Shown: piece by piece, positions 11,301 to 22,334 of the stretch
Position numbering within the stretch: position 1 is the stretch's first letter
How the letters are laid out: each line of letters opens with the position of its first letter
NCBI GenBank assembly: GCA_963281155.1
Contig: CAUJLY010000004.1
Span: 5,518,001-5,582,000 of the forward strand
Length of the DNA: 64,000 nucleotides
Source of the DNA: Rhabditophanes sp. KR3021
Lineage: Eukaryota > Nematoda > Chromadorea > Rhabditida > Alloionematidae
Reading direction: 5' to 3'
The notes under the pieces: model-generated
Told to the model about the DNA's origin: nothing
Seen by the model: the letters and a program-made list of their open reading frames with translations, nothing else
The model's database searches: none
Translations under genes and position numbers: made by a program

Positions 11301-13660
11301 AGCCATTTAGATCGAATAACACCAATAAGAGTGCGATGTTGGGCAACTAAAATTAATGAGTAACTAAATAAAGACTTAAAAATGGTGACACATAAATGCC
11401 TTTCAACTATATTCATATCTTAAATGTTCAAAGTATTAAAGAATAGTTGGTGTTGGGTTGAGTGAACTTATTGCTGATGCCACTCTCCCTTAAATCTCCC
11501 TTTTGACCCTCAGTCATAACATAGATAAGAAACTTTATTAAACTCAAATAATGACTGATTTTGTATCAAAATCATCATCTTAAATATATACAAAATCATA
11601 ATATAAAATTATTGATGACGATATAAACTGAATTCATAAGTGCAAATAATAAAGTATATTCAAATTATACAACAGTTGGTCACTGTAGTTCAAACACTTA
11701 TTAAAAAATATAAAAGTGGTAATCTCCAACAGATAAATTACTTTAATGCCGACCCTAATAACAATTCATTTCAGGGATTCTATTTTCAATCTTCTTCGTC
11801 ACCAATTTGATGCTTTGGGCTAAGGGAAGTTCGGCTGGTAAGTTAACAAGCTAAATTTAAGGAACAGTAAAAGGTTAAAATAAAATGTTTTACTTCAAAA
11901 ATTATTAGGGTTAGAATTAAAAGCTTAATTAAAATGTATTATTTAAGTGACAAGTGGTGTACATTTGAAAATTTACCTATCATAAGTGCTATGAGTGGTC
12001 ATATTCTTTTCTTCTTCCGTAACAGGAATTACTTCATCATCTCTGCCAACCATTTTATTCAACAAATGCATAAATGGTTATATTTTGGCAATCTTATTAG
12101 TGTGAAGATTTTTGATGAAGTTCGATCTTTCCTCCACAGTTGATTCTTTTGTCATGGCGAATTTGTTCTTAAACATAATAAATTTAATAGAAAAAACATA
12201 TCTTCCAACAAATCACTTTAATCGTAAGCACATTTTGTTGCCAAGTTGAGATTCTTTACATAAGTTATTCCAGCAACAAATTTTGGTTGAAATAAAGAAG
12301 AGAATGTTGATCTTCCCAAGATCTTTCCCCTTATCCACAAGATCATTCCTCCATCCCCTCCCTTGAGCAGAGAAGATTGTTCCTTCAGACGAGATCTTGT
12401 TTCAGCTATTGCTTCCTCGATTGTCAAAGGTTGGAATCTTTTCTTTGATGTTGGAGCACCTTCAGAATCAAAAGCTGGTCTCTTGAAAAATTTGTTTATT
12501 GAAACTGAAAATAAACAGGAGCAATTAAAATGTGATCATTATATTGTAAATAAACATTATATAATTAGAATATAATAATGATGTATGCAATGTTGGGTAA
12601 ACATATGCTAATTATACAATAAATATTTGCAAGGTTACTACAATTTGATAACAAAAAAGTTATAATAATAAGTGCGAGGCTATTAAATCATCCTACTAAC
12701 ACATACAAATATTAGTTGGTTTATTAAGAAAAAGAAGTCACCATTTAAAGGTAGATCAACTTGATTTTCCACGAAAAGAACAATGAAGTCGTTTCAAGAT
12801 TTTATTAGCTACTTTCTTATTATGCGCCAAATAACAATTGAACCATTTTTTTAATTAATACTTTATTCCATTTAAAAAAGTAATCAAATTCAATTTAAAA
12901 ACAAATGTATATAAATATAATTAGCATTCATTTAATTGATGCATATAAATAATTTGATTTGTTGCAGCTGTGCCATTCGGTACATTGATCGCTCTATTAT
13001 CTCTATGGCTACTTGTTTCGACTCCATTAACTCTCATTGGAGCAATCTTTGGATTCAAAAAACCACCATTCCATCCCCCTGTGCGCACACATCAAATACC
13101 TCGTCAAATTCCTGAACAATCATTTTACACCAAACCTTTACCTGGAATATTGTAAGTAAAAAATTATAACGAGCTTTAATTATCGAATATTTTCAGAATG
13201 GGGTCTATCTTACCATTTGGGTGTATATTCATTCAACTCTTTTTCATATTAAACTCTCTATGGGCAAATCAAATTTATTATCTTTATGGATTCTTGTTAC
13301 TCGTGTATTTAATTTTAATCGTAACATGCTCCTTAACGACGATACTCTTGACATATTTCCATTTGTGCTCAGAAGACTACAGGTAATATCAACACTCACA
13401 CCACTTTTTTAATATATTCATTTTACAGATGGGCCTGGAGAAGTTTCTTGACGTCAGGATTCACGGCAGGATATTTGTTCTTATACTGCGTGTATTTCTT
13501 TAATTCCAAATTAGCTATCACTGGTATCGTTTCAACAATTCTTTATTTCAGTTACACAGCGATATTTGTGTTTATGTTTTTCCTTATGACCGGAACAATT
13601 GGATACATTTCAACTTATTACTTCATTCATAAAATATACTCAAGCATCAAAGTTGATTAG
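8337..13660 (+). CDS. Nonaspanin, TM9SF2/4-type transmembrane protein
   Basis: Nine-spanning membrane protein of the endosome/Golgi system. Exons: 8337-8468, 8520-9256, 9302-9744, 11775-11837, 12968-13151, 13197-13382, 13429-13660, giving 658 codons plus stop, close to human TM9SF2 (663). Residues 1-20 are a signal peptide, followed by the family sequence FYLPGLNPVNFC. A long lumenal domain (CNN..., YEYHSFDFC) precedes nine membrane segments carrying hallmark strings RTLHRDIIRYN, IPRQIPEQSFYTKPLPG and YFHLCSEDYRWAWRSFLTSG. The C-terminus, SSIKVD, is the conserved KxD retrieval signal. Introns 3 (2,030 nt) and 4 (1,130 nt) are far longer than the others (about 45 nt) and each contains antisense coding relics. 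A run of aataaa signals follows the stop. Confidence 0.95.
9875..11306 (-). pseudogene. GIY-YIG nuclease-like gene relic in TM9SF intron 3, antisense
   Basis: A multi-exon coding relic opposite to its host. It starts MADQSRKRKTTT (ATG 11306), has its own short introns (donor gtgagt near 11195, acceptor ttttcag near 11108; donor gtaagt near 11050, acceptor aatttag near 11006) and an acidic linker. It then enters a GIY-YIG-like core: YTVYCFMKKG, YYYGMTDDKDGRFLQHKDEA, and downstream AEIMERCLIAG, where the Glu fits the catalytic position. It is broken by a one-base frameshift near 10717, another at the A-run near 10518-10526, further loss near 10200, and an in-frame TAG near 9994. The last about 85 codons (LYWQGRSHEK onward to 9875) remain readable. 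GIY-YIG domains occur in homing endonucleases and Penelope-like elements; I see no reverse transcriptase. Confidence 0.65.
11950..12504 (-). pseudogene. Second antisense coding relic, TM9SF intron 4
   Basis: Two readable pieces on the strand opposite the host. The upstream piece begins after a ttttcag acceptor at 12505 and reads FFKRPAFDSEGAPTSKKRF, then IEEAIAETRSRLKEQSSLL, ending at a stop at 12218-12220. The downstream piece (about 12155-11950) contains VGRDDEVIPVTEEEKN. This resembles [19 protein letters not shown] at the start of the relic in the ALDH intron, which links the two. The basic SKKRF patch plus acidic linker is also the layout of the relic in intron 3. No nuclease motif survives here. 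Probably a truncated, decayed member of the same group. Confidence 0.45.
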
Positions 13661-13879
13661 AAGTGTCAATAAAAGTAAATAAATAAAATATATTTAATTT
13701 AATAAAATTTTAACCATAACTAGAAATAAATGTGTTCCTTAAATTATTTCGAAAGATAATCAAAATAACACGATTTTTTATCTTCCAATATTAATCTTAT
13801 TTTTTATAATCTGATGGCATAGTTTCGAAAAAAAAGTATAAATATCATTTTTATTGCTTTATTTTCACATCATCTAACA

Positions 13880-15899
13880 ATGGATATAGAATATAAAGTC
13901 AAAGCCTACCGCTTCGTTGCCTATTCGGCAGTTACATTCTCTGTCGTAGCTGTCCTTTCAGTTTGCATTACTCTGCCATTGGTCTGGAACTTCATGTCTA
14001 ATGTACGTATGCAAATGAATAATGAAATTGCATTCTGCAAGGGTTCGGCTAAAGACATTTGGACTGATATTGCCCAATTGAAAGAAGCCCCGGAATCATT
14101 TAATCGTACTAGTAGACAAGCTGGATATGGCGAGGGAGCTGCAAGTCCTGTTGAATCATCTTCCAAAGCAGCCGGGAAAAGTTGTAGTAGTTGCTGCAAA
14201 CCTGGAGCACCTGGACCTGCTGGAGCTAACGGCAAACCTGGTAGACCAGGCAGACCTGGTAGGCAAATGTATAGACCACAGTGATAATAAATTTACAGGC
14301 ACACCCGGGTTCCCAGGCAGACCAGGAAAGCTCTCTGCTTCAAACGTTCCTTGTGAGATGGTTTCACCACCACCATGTCAAACTTGTCCTCAGGGAGTTG
14401 CGTATGTTTATTTCCAATCATTATGATAACCATTTCAGTGGTTCACCAGGACCAATAGGACCAGCTGGTGATGCAGGAATCGATGGCTTACCAGGTGGAG
14501 TCGATTTTAAAGATATTTATTAAGAAATATGACTAAAATCTGGTGGGAATTACATCTTTGAGCTCAAAAATTTTATCAATTAAAAGTTGTCCAAGCAATT
14601 TGGCATTGATAAAATCTTCCAAAGTCCAACCATTAAAAGGTTTCTTGACAATTCTTGGGTCCAGGAACAAGTAATCATATGGAAGGCTTTTGGCATTAAC
14701 TTCATTGATGTCTGGCCAGATGCCAGTCAGAGTTTTCATTGCATCAAAGTTTTTGTTGAACTTCAGCACTTCTTTTAATATCTCCTCGCATCTCCTTTCT
14801 CGGTAATGATCCGATAATGCTCCAAAACTGGACTGAACTCCATAGCATCATTTGCAGCAAATTTCGACAGAATGACCATCGTCTTCATGCTTCTTTTTGT
14901 CTTTTTTCGAATTAAACACATATAGATTCCTGAGGTACAAATGAAAGATACTTAGGGTTTAAAGACTTTATTACAATCAGGAATCAAGAGATAAAAGATA
15001 ACTATAGAATGGCAAGATGCTTATATTGAGGAAATAAGAATATGAGGTGACAAGCACAAAAGATACAATAAAATCAGCTATAAGCATTACAATTGCCCAA
15101 TAATTGTAGGATTATAGCAAGTATGTCTTGCTAAACGTTTAGGGTGACCAAGCTTTACTTAAAGTTCAAATTATTGTCATGACATTGAGTAGCATTAACT
15201 AATGTTTAAATTTAAAGAGCCTTACAGAAAAGATTGATATGTATAGGATTTCACCAAAAAATCTATTCACAAAATACATATATTAACAATATTCCGGTAT
15301 TTCAGGTTCACCGGGAACCCCAGGAACACCAGGATCTACTGGCATCAAAGGTTAGTTGATTAATAGCAAATACATATATAATCACAAATATTAAGGACCA
15401 CCTGGCGAGCCTGGACAAAAGGGGTAAGTTGCTATTTTCAAAAAAATTATTTAATTTGTAGACCTACTGGACCTGTTGGAGAAACCGGAACACCAGCTAT
15501 CAGCGAGGCCTTAGTTCCAGGAGACGTTGGTCAACCAGGTTAGAATTTAACTACAAATTGATAAAATAATCTTTTAAGGTGAAATGGGACCAGCTGGAAG
15601 TTCAGGTAATTATATTTTTTAAAAGAGCAAGCTTAATGTATTTAAAATTTAGGAGCCCCCGGAGCACCAGGACCAGAAGGTTCGGTAGGAGCTCCTGGTC
15701 CAAAGGGAAACACAGGCCCAGATGGGTTACCAGGAACTGATGGAAATCAAGGAAAGGCTGGAGCTCCCGGACCACCAGGATCACCCGGTCAAAATGGAAT
15801 CTGCCCTAAATACTGCAGTCTCGATGGAGGAATCTTCTATGCGTAAGTAAAAGTATACGTTCAAGTAATCTATTTTCTAGTGATGGAACCCGTCGTTAA
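13880..15899 (+). CDS. Cuticle collagen
   Basis: Structural protein of the nematode exoskeleton, secreted by the hypodermis. Nine exons: 13880-14258, 14299-14401, 14439-14494, 15306-15350, 15396-15423, 15462-15538, 15579-15605, 15653-15842, 15881-15899, giving 307 codons plus stop. The N-terminal block is the nematode cuticle collagen N domain ([19 protein letters not shown] membrane/signal segment, then [11 protein letters not shown]). Cys-rich spacers ([16 protein letters not shown]) alternate with Gly-X-Y tracts. The C-terminus reads [19 protein letters not shown], the typical family ending. Intron 3 (811 nt) is exceptional and holds an antisense coding relic. Nine exons is many for this family. 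Confidence 0.93.
14533..14930 (-). pseudogene. Antisense coding relic in the collagen's intron 3
   Basis: Inside collagen intron 3, on the opposite strand, an exon-like segment begins after a ctcag acceptor (at 14931) and continues to a stop at 14533. It is readable in pieces separated by frameshifts near 14850-14890 and near 14770: [20 protein letters not shown], then [20 protein letters not shown], then a 78-codon frame with [20 protein letters not shown] and [21 protein letters not shown] recognise no domain. Position, orientation and state of decay match the other intron relics, but I could not align it confidently with any of them. Confidence 0.5.
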
Positions 15900-16857
15900 T
15901 GGCATAATTTGAATTATCTTTCTGCATATTTTTATTACAAAATAAATTAACTTGAAACAAACAATGTCATTTTGTCAAACTGCATTTTATTAAAAGTAGA
16001 AAGCTTTTCAAACTTCACAGTTAGATTCATTTAATCTTAAAAATTACTAACCTTTTTTATAAGTCTTGTAGACATACCTGTTATGTTTGGAACTGTATTT
16101 AAGTCGTGGAATGCAAACACTTGAAGCAGTGCTTGCATGTGTTAATTAAAAGATGTAATATGTCTAAACTCTTTTATTTAAAAAAGATTGCAATATAATA
16201 AACATTATTCTATCTGCCAAAATCTATCGTATTTATTGGTTTGTATTCAATAACTATTGTTATTGTTCTATTTTAAATATTTTTTGCATTAGTGTGTACT
16301 GTCTATTTTTTAATCTGGAATTAAGAACAAAAATATCAAGCGTTTATGTTGCATAGCATTTTATTATTTCTAAATATCTAATTAAATTATTAAAAGTTTC
16401 AACGTAAATAGTATGCCACCTTACTTATACTAAAAACTTTTTCGCTATTAATTTGAATTGGTTCATTTAGTATTTAAATATATTTGTTGCAAGATATTTC
16501 AGTTGTTAGAAATGAATTTATGCCAATTTGATCTTTTCGAATAAAAATAACATTACCTTGATCGTTTATCATGTTGAGGCGTTTAAAACTAATAGCGATA
16601 CATTTATAGCCATTCAATAAAGCATTTACAATAAAGCCTGCAATTTTGGCAGCTTTAAACGTAGCTTGTTTTCACAATTGCCAAAGAGATGATGAGGGTG
16701 ATATCACAACTTTTGAAACATGTGTTGATAAAGAAATGTTATTTTAAAAATAATAACATCTAGATATCAAAAGCCATTTTTAAGGACATTCATTTTAATC
16801 ATCAAAATAAAATTTAATACTTAATATAACAATTTTTATAAATAATTTACTTAAATA
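15900..16857. other. Intergenic between collagen and histidine phosphatase genes (convergent)
   Basis: About 960 bases, AT-rich. One exon-like piece on the plus strand, from an acceptor-like tttatag near 16600 to a TAA near 16747, reads AALNVACFHNCQRDDEGDI and ends ETCVDKEMLF. It has two Cys pairs but no upstream partner that I can find, so I do not call it a gene. Confidence 0.35.
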
Positions 16858-18066
16858 TCAGCTTTTACAATTTCTATTGCAACTATTTTGAAAATACATT
16901 TGATTTGCTTTTTCGAAATTATCAAATGAACAAATTTCTTCATCACATCCATTTACGAATTGAGTTACTACCCGAAAAGGTGAGAAAGCATTGTCTGCTG
17001 ACAATATTTTGATAAAATAATGCATGTGCTTGTTACGCCATAGTTCAAAAATAATCGAAGCGGAATAGTCTATTAATCCTTTGCTGTTTAGAATATTGTC
17101 TTTTGATCCAAGTAAATTACTTAATTTATATAAAGTGGCGTCGTCGTGACTAGCAAAGATGACCAACTTTTCGCATCTTTCACCTTCGGACTTCCGTTTA
17201 AAGTGATTTATTATTCTTTCGATCAGTTCACCGCTTTCATACTTTAGTAATTCCTTGTCTTGAGGCAATCCTATCACATCCGATGACCCGCCGTATATAT
17301 AATTTAAACTATTGTTTATTGCTCTTTCAACTTCCAAAAATGATTTATCTACCCATTCTGGTTGGCTGAGGTTGAAGTATTTTTTTTCGTTGTAAACATT
17401 CATATAGTATCTCTTCAGCTTTAAAATATCGCGAATTGGCTCATTCGCATGTTTGGTTAGGTATAAATATAATGGTTCAAGAGATTTGTTAAATTTTAAA
17501 AATTCGGGTGTATTCAATCTGTCACTAAAAAGTTTTTTATACTTTGGACATTCATATCTAGAATCTAATAAGGAATCCTTCTTTGACAGTTTTGTGAAAA
17601 TTGGAATTAGCGAAGAATTATAGGATGACAAATTATCTTCAAAAATAATACTGGAACGATGGTTTGGAAATATTCCTAACAAATTGGCTCTTGCCGAATC
17701 CAATGCCCTTTTGATAATAGTGCTTCTAATCAAGATATCATTTTTGTGATAGCTTTTATTTATTAGCTGGTGATTTTGTGAATATCTGTGGAGAATTCGT
17801 TGCCCTAATCTTCTCTGTTGAAGAAAGCCTTTTTGAGTAAGTTCATTTAGAGGTGTTGGCCACGAATAATCTTGATATTTATCATATTTTAAAAAACTAG
17901 ACTCTAGAGAACTGTGGCCGTGACGATAAATCTGCAAATTAATTTGTGTATGCTTGTAAACTTCTTTACTTACTATTTGAGCCGCAACTAATTTTTTGGG
18001 TTGTATTTTGATTATCAGTGAATACATAATAGCAATTAAACCTACACAATATCTTTCGAAAATCAT
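16858..18066 (-). CDS. Histidine acid phosphatase-like protein with altered RHG motif
   Basis: Single-exon frame of 402 codons. A hydrophobic N-terminus (residues 1-22) suggests secretion or a membrane anchor. The active-site region reads IYRHGHSSL around residue 48, where active family members have RHGxRxP. The nucleophilic His is kept, but the second Arg and the Pro are missing. The C-terminal proton-donor motif is present as FASHDDATLY. Length matches eukaryotic histidine acid phosphatases (about 380-450). C-terminal cysteines (CDEEICS, NSCNRNCK) suggest disulphides. The absence of introns contrasts with its neighbours and could reflect retroposition or intron loss. It may have weak or changed phosphatase activity. 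Confidence 0.75.
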   Translation of the reverse strand: MIFERYCVGLIAIMYSLIIKIQPKKLVAAQIVSKEVYKHTQINLQIYRHGHSSLESSFLKYDKYQDYSWPTPLNELTQKGFLQQRRLGQRILHRYSQNHQLINKSYHKNDILIRSTIIKRALDSARANLLGIFPNHRSSIIFEDNLSSYNSSLIPIFTKLSKKDSLLDSRYECPKYKKLFSDRLNTPEFLKFNKSLEPLYLYLTKHANEPIRDILKLKRYYMNVYNEKKYFNLSQPEWVDKSFLEVERAINNSLNYIYGGSSDVIGLPQDKELLKYESGELIERIINHFKRKSEGERCEKLVIFASHDDATLYKLSNLLGSKDNILNSKGLIDYSASIIFELWRNKHMHYFIKILSADNAFSPFRVVTQFVNGCDEEICSFDNFEKANQMYFQNSCNRNCKS

Positions 18067-18730
18067 TTTACAACTGTAATGTAGATAAACAACAAATTAA
18101 CTTTAAATATGAAACAAATGTTATAAAGTGTCTATTTATACAGATGTTATTAAAATACATGATTGTTTATTTACTTAAATTAACTTTTATTAATGAGAAT
18201 GCTGAAAATGACGTCTTACAATATCAATGACGTGTTGTAATACTGCAATAAATTGATCTATTTATACACTCATATTGAAAATAATAATTAAACTTTGGAG
18301 ATCAAAATAAATATCATTAAATTAATTATAGATGTTAAATATGATATTATCCTAATTCAATGACGTATCAGATCATTTTGGCTTGATCTTCTGTTCTAAT
18401 TAGTCATCCTTCAAGATTGATGAGCCTGATTATATTCCTTCCGTTTAACTGAACTTGATCTCAAACTAACAATTGAATATTACAACAATTAATTGACATC
18501 TTTTATTTTTATAAACTGTTATTCAAATTAATTAATTGATTTTAAAAGACCATTTAGACCATAGGTTCGAAAAATCGAAAAGCTACTTTGATCATTTTTA
18601 ATGTATATTTTAATTAATTTTAGATTTGATGAACAGGTTATATTTTAAGCTAAATTTATTATTATACGTCAGAAAAAAAATAGTTTTACGTTATTTCCCT
18701 GATATATCTGTTGTAAAATAAGCACTTTAG
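18067..18730. other. AT-rich intergenic
   Basis: About 660 bases, very AT-rich, upstream of the phosphatase-like gene and downstream of the Cys-rich gene. No feature recognised. Confidence 0.4.
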
Positions 18731-19108
18731 TTAAACTATCTTGAAATCTTTTCCAAATATATAAGGGAAAATACTGCATCCACACTTGGCTAATATTATA
18801 TTATAAGCTGTAATTTTATTTATGACTTTACATTTATTTTCAATATGACCGCAACCGTTTTTACCTTTTAACGTTATTATTGGCAAAATTTGGACGCATG
18901 CACATATATTTGTTGTATTATATGGTGCACACTGAAGATTCTCTTTTAATAAACACGTGGGACTTAATTCAATGCAATTATCATTATGTGTACAAGAAAG
19001 CTGTTTAAATAAACAAAATACATTCAAAGAATTGTATATAGTACAATTCCTCGTTTCAGTTCGAATAGTTTGGAATAATATGATGACATAAAATATAGCA
19101 ATGTACAA
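18731..19108 (-). CDS. Small secreted cysteine-rich protein
   Basis: A 125-codon frame with a hydrophobic leader (MYIAIFYVIILFQTIRT) followed by about 14 cysteines spread through the mature part (CTIYNSLNVFCLF, CTHNDNC, CLLKENLQC, CACVQ, CGHIENKC, KCGC). The pattern suggests a disulphide-stabilised extracellular protein; I recognise no named family. There is no visible intron. Its start is an ATG after AT-rich sequence with no clear trans-splice site. It could be the final exon of a longer gene, but the leader argues for completeness. Confidence 0.55.
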   Translation of the reverse strand: MYIAIFYVIILFQTIRTETRNCTIYNSLNVFCLFKQLSCTHNDNCIELSPTCLLKENLQCAPYNTTNICACVQILPIITLKGKNGCGHIENKCKVINKITAYNIILAKCGCSIFPYIFGKDFKIV

Positions 19109-19262
19109 TTTAGGTACTTTTCAATGTAATGGTGAAATTCAATTTTATTAACTTAAAATAAGTGTAATTATACTTGAATATTCATGCGTACGTGATTATT
19201 TTTCTTGGAAACAATTACCTTCATTCGTTTGAATAAATGTGTATCTAAAAAAACAATATTTT

Positions 19263-19781
19263 TTAATTTGATGCCGATCTTAAGAAAGTGTTTTCAGCCA
19301 TATTATTTTCAAATGCCTTGTACAATGACGTAACAACATTGGAACCATTATATCCGTCTGGAATACCAAAGTCAGCAAAGGGAATGGCACGTACTTTTTG
19401 ATAACCCAATTTTGTCTGAGCTTTAAACTAATGTAATTTGTTGTTTCCGTAGTATCTATCTGTATGTCTTTAAACTAAGAAATATTATTAAAACACATCT
19501 ATTTATTGCTTATTCGTTCAAGTATTAAGGTTCACCTTCACAAGCCATTCTATTAGCAATGCCCAATCCTCTGTATTCATTTGGCACAATTGTGATAACA
19601 CTTCTAAGTAAAGTATGACAATCTGGAAGATCTTCAAATTTGACTTTAACTTTATTCAAAATGCCAAACATTTCCCCACATCTTTGTTGTTTTCAAGCAA
19701 ACTTTCAAAAAAGTACTTGCTACTAGCCAAGCGGTTATTATGGATAATAAGATGGGAGAATTTCTTCAAAAGAGAATTCAT
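19263..19781 (-). pseudogene. Broken GNAT N-acetyltransferase (third family copy)
   Basis: Remnant of the same acetyltransferase family as the two genes at 26.8-28.6 kb. Readable pieces are MNSLLKKFSHLII...YFFESLLENNK, then after a one-base frameshift near 19660 FGILNKVKVKFEDLPDC and VITIVPNEYRGLGIANRMAC. The second piece is the acetyl-CoA-binding motif A, matching IMVIKEKHRGMGIAQKF in the intact gene. A second exon ends KVRAIPFADFGIPDGYNGSN. The N-terminal half of the fold is missing, so the product would not be a functional enzyme. The frameshift could in principle be an assembly error, but the missing front half could not. Confidence 0.65.
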
Positions 19782-20476
19782 TGTAGTTTGATATGATATA
19801 CTGTTAACCAGGCACCTTTTATACTACTTGATTACTAAACAGTATTCAAATCAAACCATTAGTTCAATTTTTGCCAAATTATAATTATTCTTGTAAATTA
19901 GAAAAACTTAAGTGCACACCAATAAAAAAGATATAAAGTGCGTTTGTCATGTTCGAACCAGTTTCTATTATAATACTGCTCTTTTTCAATTTCCTTACAT
20001 TATTTTTTTTGCAAAATTTGTGTTTTAATAACAGTAATTTATTCACTTATCTGATTAACATGTCAAATGAACACAACTTAATGTATGTATTTATATTACA
20101 TACAAAAGAGGCAAAAAACTGAATATATATAAAAGTGCAATCTTTTATATTTTGATCTCCTTCTTATATGCATATTTTGTATATGATATTTCTGTCCCCT
20201 TTTTATATATATTCCCCGTTCATTTATTATTACACGTCCTTTTATGATTCATTATTTTAATAAAGTCTTTGACTACACGTGTCTATTTTTTAACATATCT
20301 TCAGTGCACTTGCTCAAACACCACTGCTTGTACTTCAAAAATCACTTTCTTTAAACATTTTAGTATCAGATTCTATTAATGCATAATTACCAGTCACTAT
20401 CTCAAAATGAAACAAGATGCTAATTTGAAGATAAATATAATTTATAATTCGAGAAACAACTATTTTGCATGCATAT
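19782..20476. other. AT-rich divergent intergenic region
   Basis: About 700 bases between the broken acetyltransferase and the transporter start. Nothing recognisable beyond AT-rich sequence; it probably includes the transporter's promoter. Confidence 0.4.
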
Positions 20477-21918
20477 ATGAGTAAGCTTATTAATTCTCTT
20501 AAACTGCCTACTAGAAACATTTTGTATGCAGTTGTACTTCACAGTACTTTGGGTACAATAGGTATGAATAAACCTATATGGTCTAAAAATATATTTTAGG
20601 TATGACCTTGCAGTACAATATGGGTTCTTTTGTGGACTTTGTAAAGGTGTTCGTTGTTGAATCTATCCAACATCAATTTGGTCCTAAAGATGCAATAACC
20701 TTAGACTCTTTGTTCTCAATATACTCCGTAATATATACACTTGGATTATTACTTATGAGCATATCTTTTGTATTTGTTTTAAAAATATTGGATCCATTTA
20801 TATGCTTGATAAGATTACCTCAAGTATTCGCTCAACTTGGATGTATTTCGATGATAGCGGCCTTTAATTTTGGATTGTTCGAGTTGGGTATGCTAACAAA
20901 TTTGTTAATTGGTGCAGCATCTTTTTACCTCCAGCTATTATCCTTACACATGGCGGAATGTTCAAGTAAAGAAAAAAAACGAACTGTAATGTTAAGCTTT
21001 TCCACTTTTGCCAAAATTCAAGGAATTGTATTAAATTTATTAACTTACAAAGCCATTTTTGGAACTGAATATAGGTGGCAATATATTTTTGTTTTTGTTT
21101 TCTGTGCTTCTATAATGTACTCAATATTAATAATAGGGTTTCCTGATTCACCAAAACAACTATACATTATGAAAGGAAACCCAGAAGATGCGAAAAAATC
21201 CTTGCAATTTTACTTAGGAAAGGATGTGAATTATGATGAAGTATTTAAAGACTATGATAAAGAAATGAGCAAACAGGAAAAAAATAAACGAATATCAATT
21301 ATTGAGATTTTATCAATCTCTGAATCACGAAATATTTTTCTGATAACATTATGTTCGACTATTGGTTCCGTTTTAGGTGTCAGTACAATTGTCCAACCTT
21401 ATTATCAAATCATTTTCGAAAGATATGGCGCTGAAAGGGAAAATGCAACCTGGTATGTAATGGGATTTCAATTTTATTCATTAAGCATGATGATAATTGC
21501 TCCTATTGTACACCAAAAATTCAAAATTAAAACTATAATGATTTTTCTATACATTGCCGCTATTACGTCATGGTCAATGATTAGCCTGACTGAAATTATA
21601 ACTTTTACCTATCACTCAAGTAATTTCACTTTATTTCTTTGTATATTTTCGATTTTTTGTGATAAGACTAGTACGTCTTTAGGAAAACAAATTTTACCTA
21701 CCATTATTATCTCAATCCTTTGTCCACTTAATATCAGAGATAGTGTAGTCAGCTATACCAATATCGTCTCCGAACTTTTGTCTGTATTAATGTTGCTAAC
21801 TTTTTTGCCACTTTTAGATCAAATCGGTTCAACCATTTATATTTTTTATGCGGTTCTATTAATTTTGATTTTAATCATTTCAATCTTTTTTATTCCATCT
21901 CTCGAAGAAAAGGATTAA
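20477..21918 (+). CDS. Major facilitator (sugar-transporter-like, SLC2-type) membrane protein
   Basis: Exons 20477-20561 and 20600-21918, 467 codons plus stop. The first exon supplies the N-terminal transmembrane start (LKLPTRNILYAVVLHSTLGT) that joins in frame to IGMTLQYNMGS. About twelve hydrophobic segments follow, split by a central cytoplasmic loop (PDSPKQLYIMKGNPEDAKK, around residues 205-250) that resembles the PESPR-(x)-KG-(x)-EEA loop of SLC2 sugar porters. Substrate is not predictable, because the usual loop-2 Arg signature is weak. The gene is followed on the same strand by a 7TM receptor, probably independently transcribed. Confidence 0.75.
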
Positions 21919-22334
21919 TTGTGCGTTATAACACTAATACGAAGAAGATATTTATTGTTAAATATATTCTGTTAAATTAATAAAACCTTATAAGCATTAT
22001 TATATTAAAATATAATTATTGAGTGCTATTGTACTTCATTACTTAATGCCAATAAACAGGTATAAATATGCAGGAAAACATATGAATGGATAAATCCTTT
22101 ATAAACCTCACTAATACCTTCACTTGCTTTTAAATGGATACATATTTTATTTATTAACAGTATTGCCGGAAGAAGGAGTTTCAGACTTCATAAAAAAGTT
22201 TCAGTCACACCCGCAATTTATAATAACAGTGTTTGAGAAGGACAATATATTAGCTAAAGTATTATCGAAGGCAGTACTTTAACCATACGTATCTAAGGTT
22301 TAATAACTATTATAACTTCTACACATTATTTTCA
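21919..22334. other. Intergenic between transporter and 7TM receptor
   Basis: About 415 bases; aataaa-type signals lie shortly after the transporter stop and the rest is AT-rich. No other feature seen. Confidence 0.4.

Noticed and set aside
9875..11306. Penelope-like retroelement as the explanation for the GIY-YIG relic
   Set aside because: No reverse transcriptase or terminal repeats seen, and the relic has its own introns.
16600..16747. Cys-containing exon-like piece on the plus strand between collagen and phosphatase genes
   Set aside because: No upstream exon or start that joins in frame.
20335..20520. 61-codon minus-strand frame upstream of the transporter
   Set aside because: Overlaps the transporter's first exon on the other strand, no domain.
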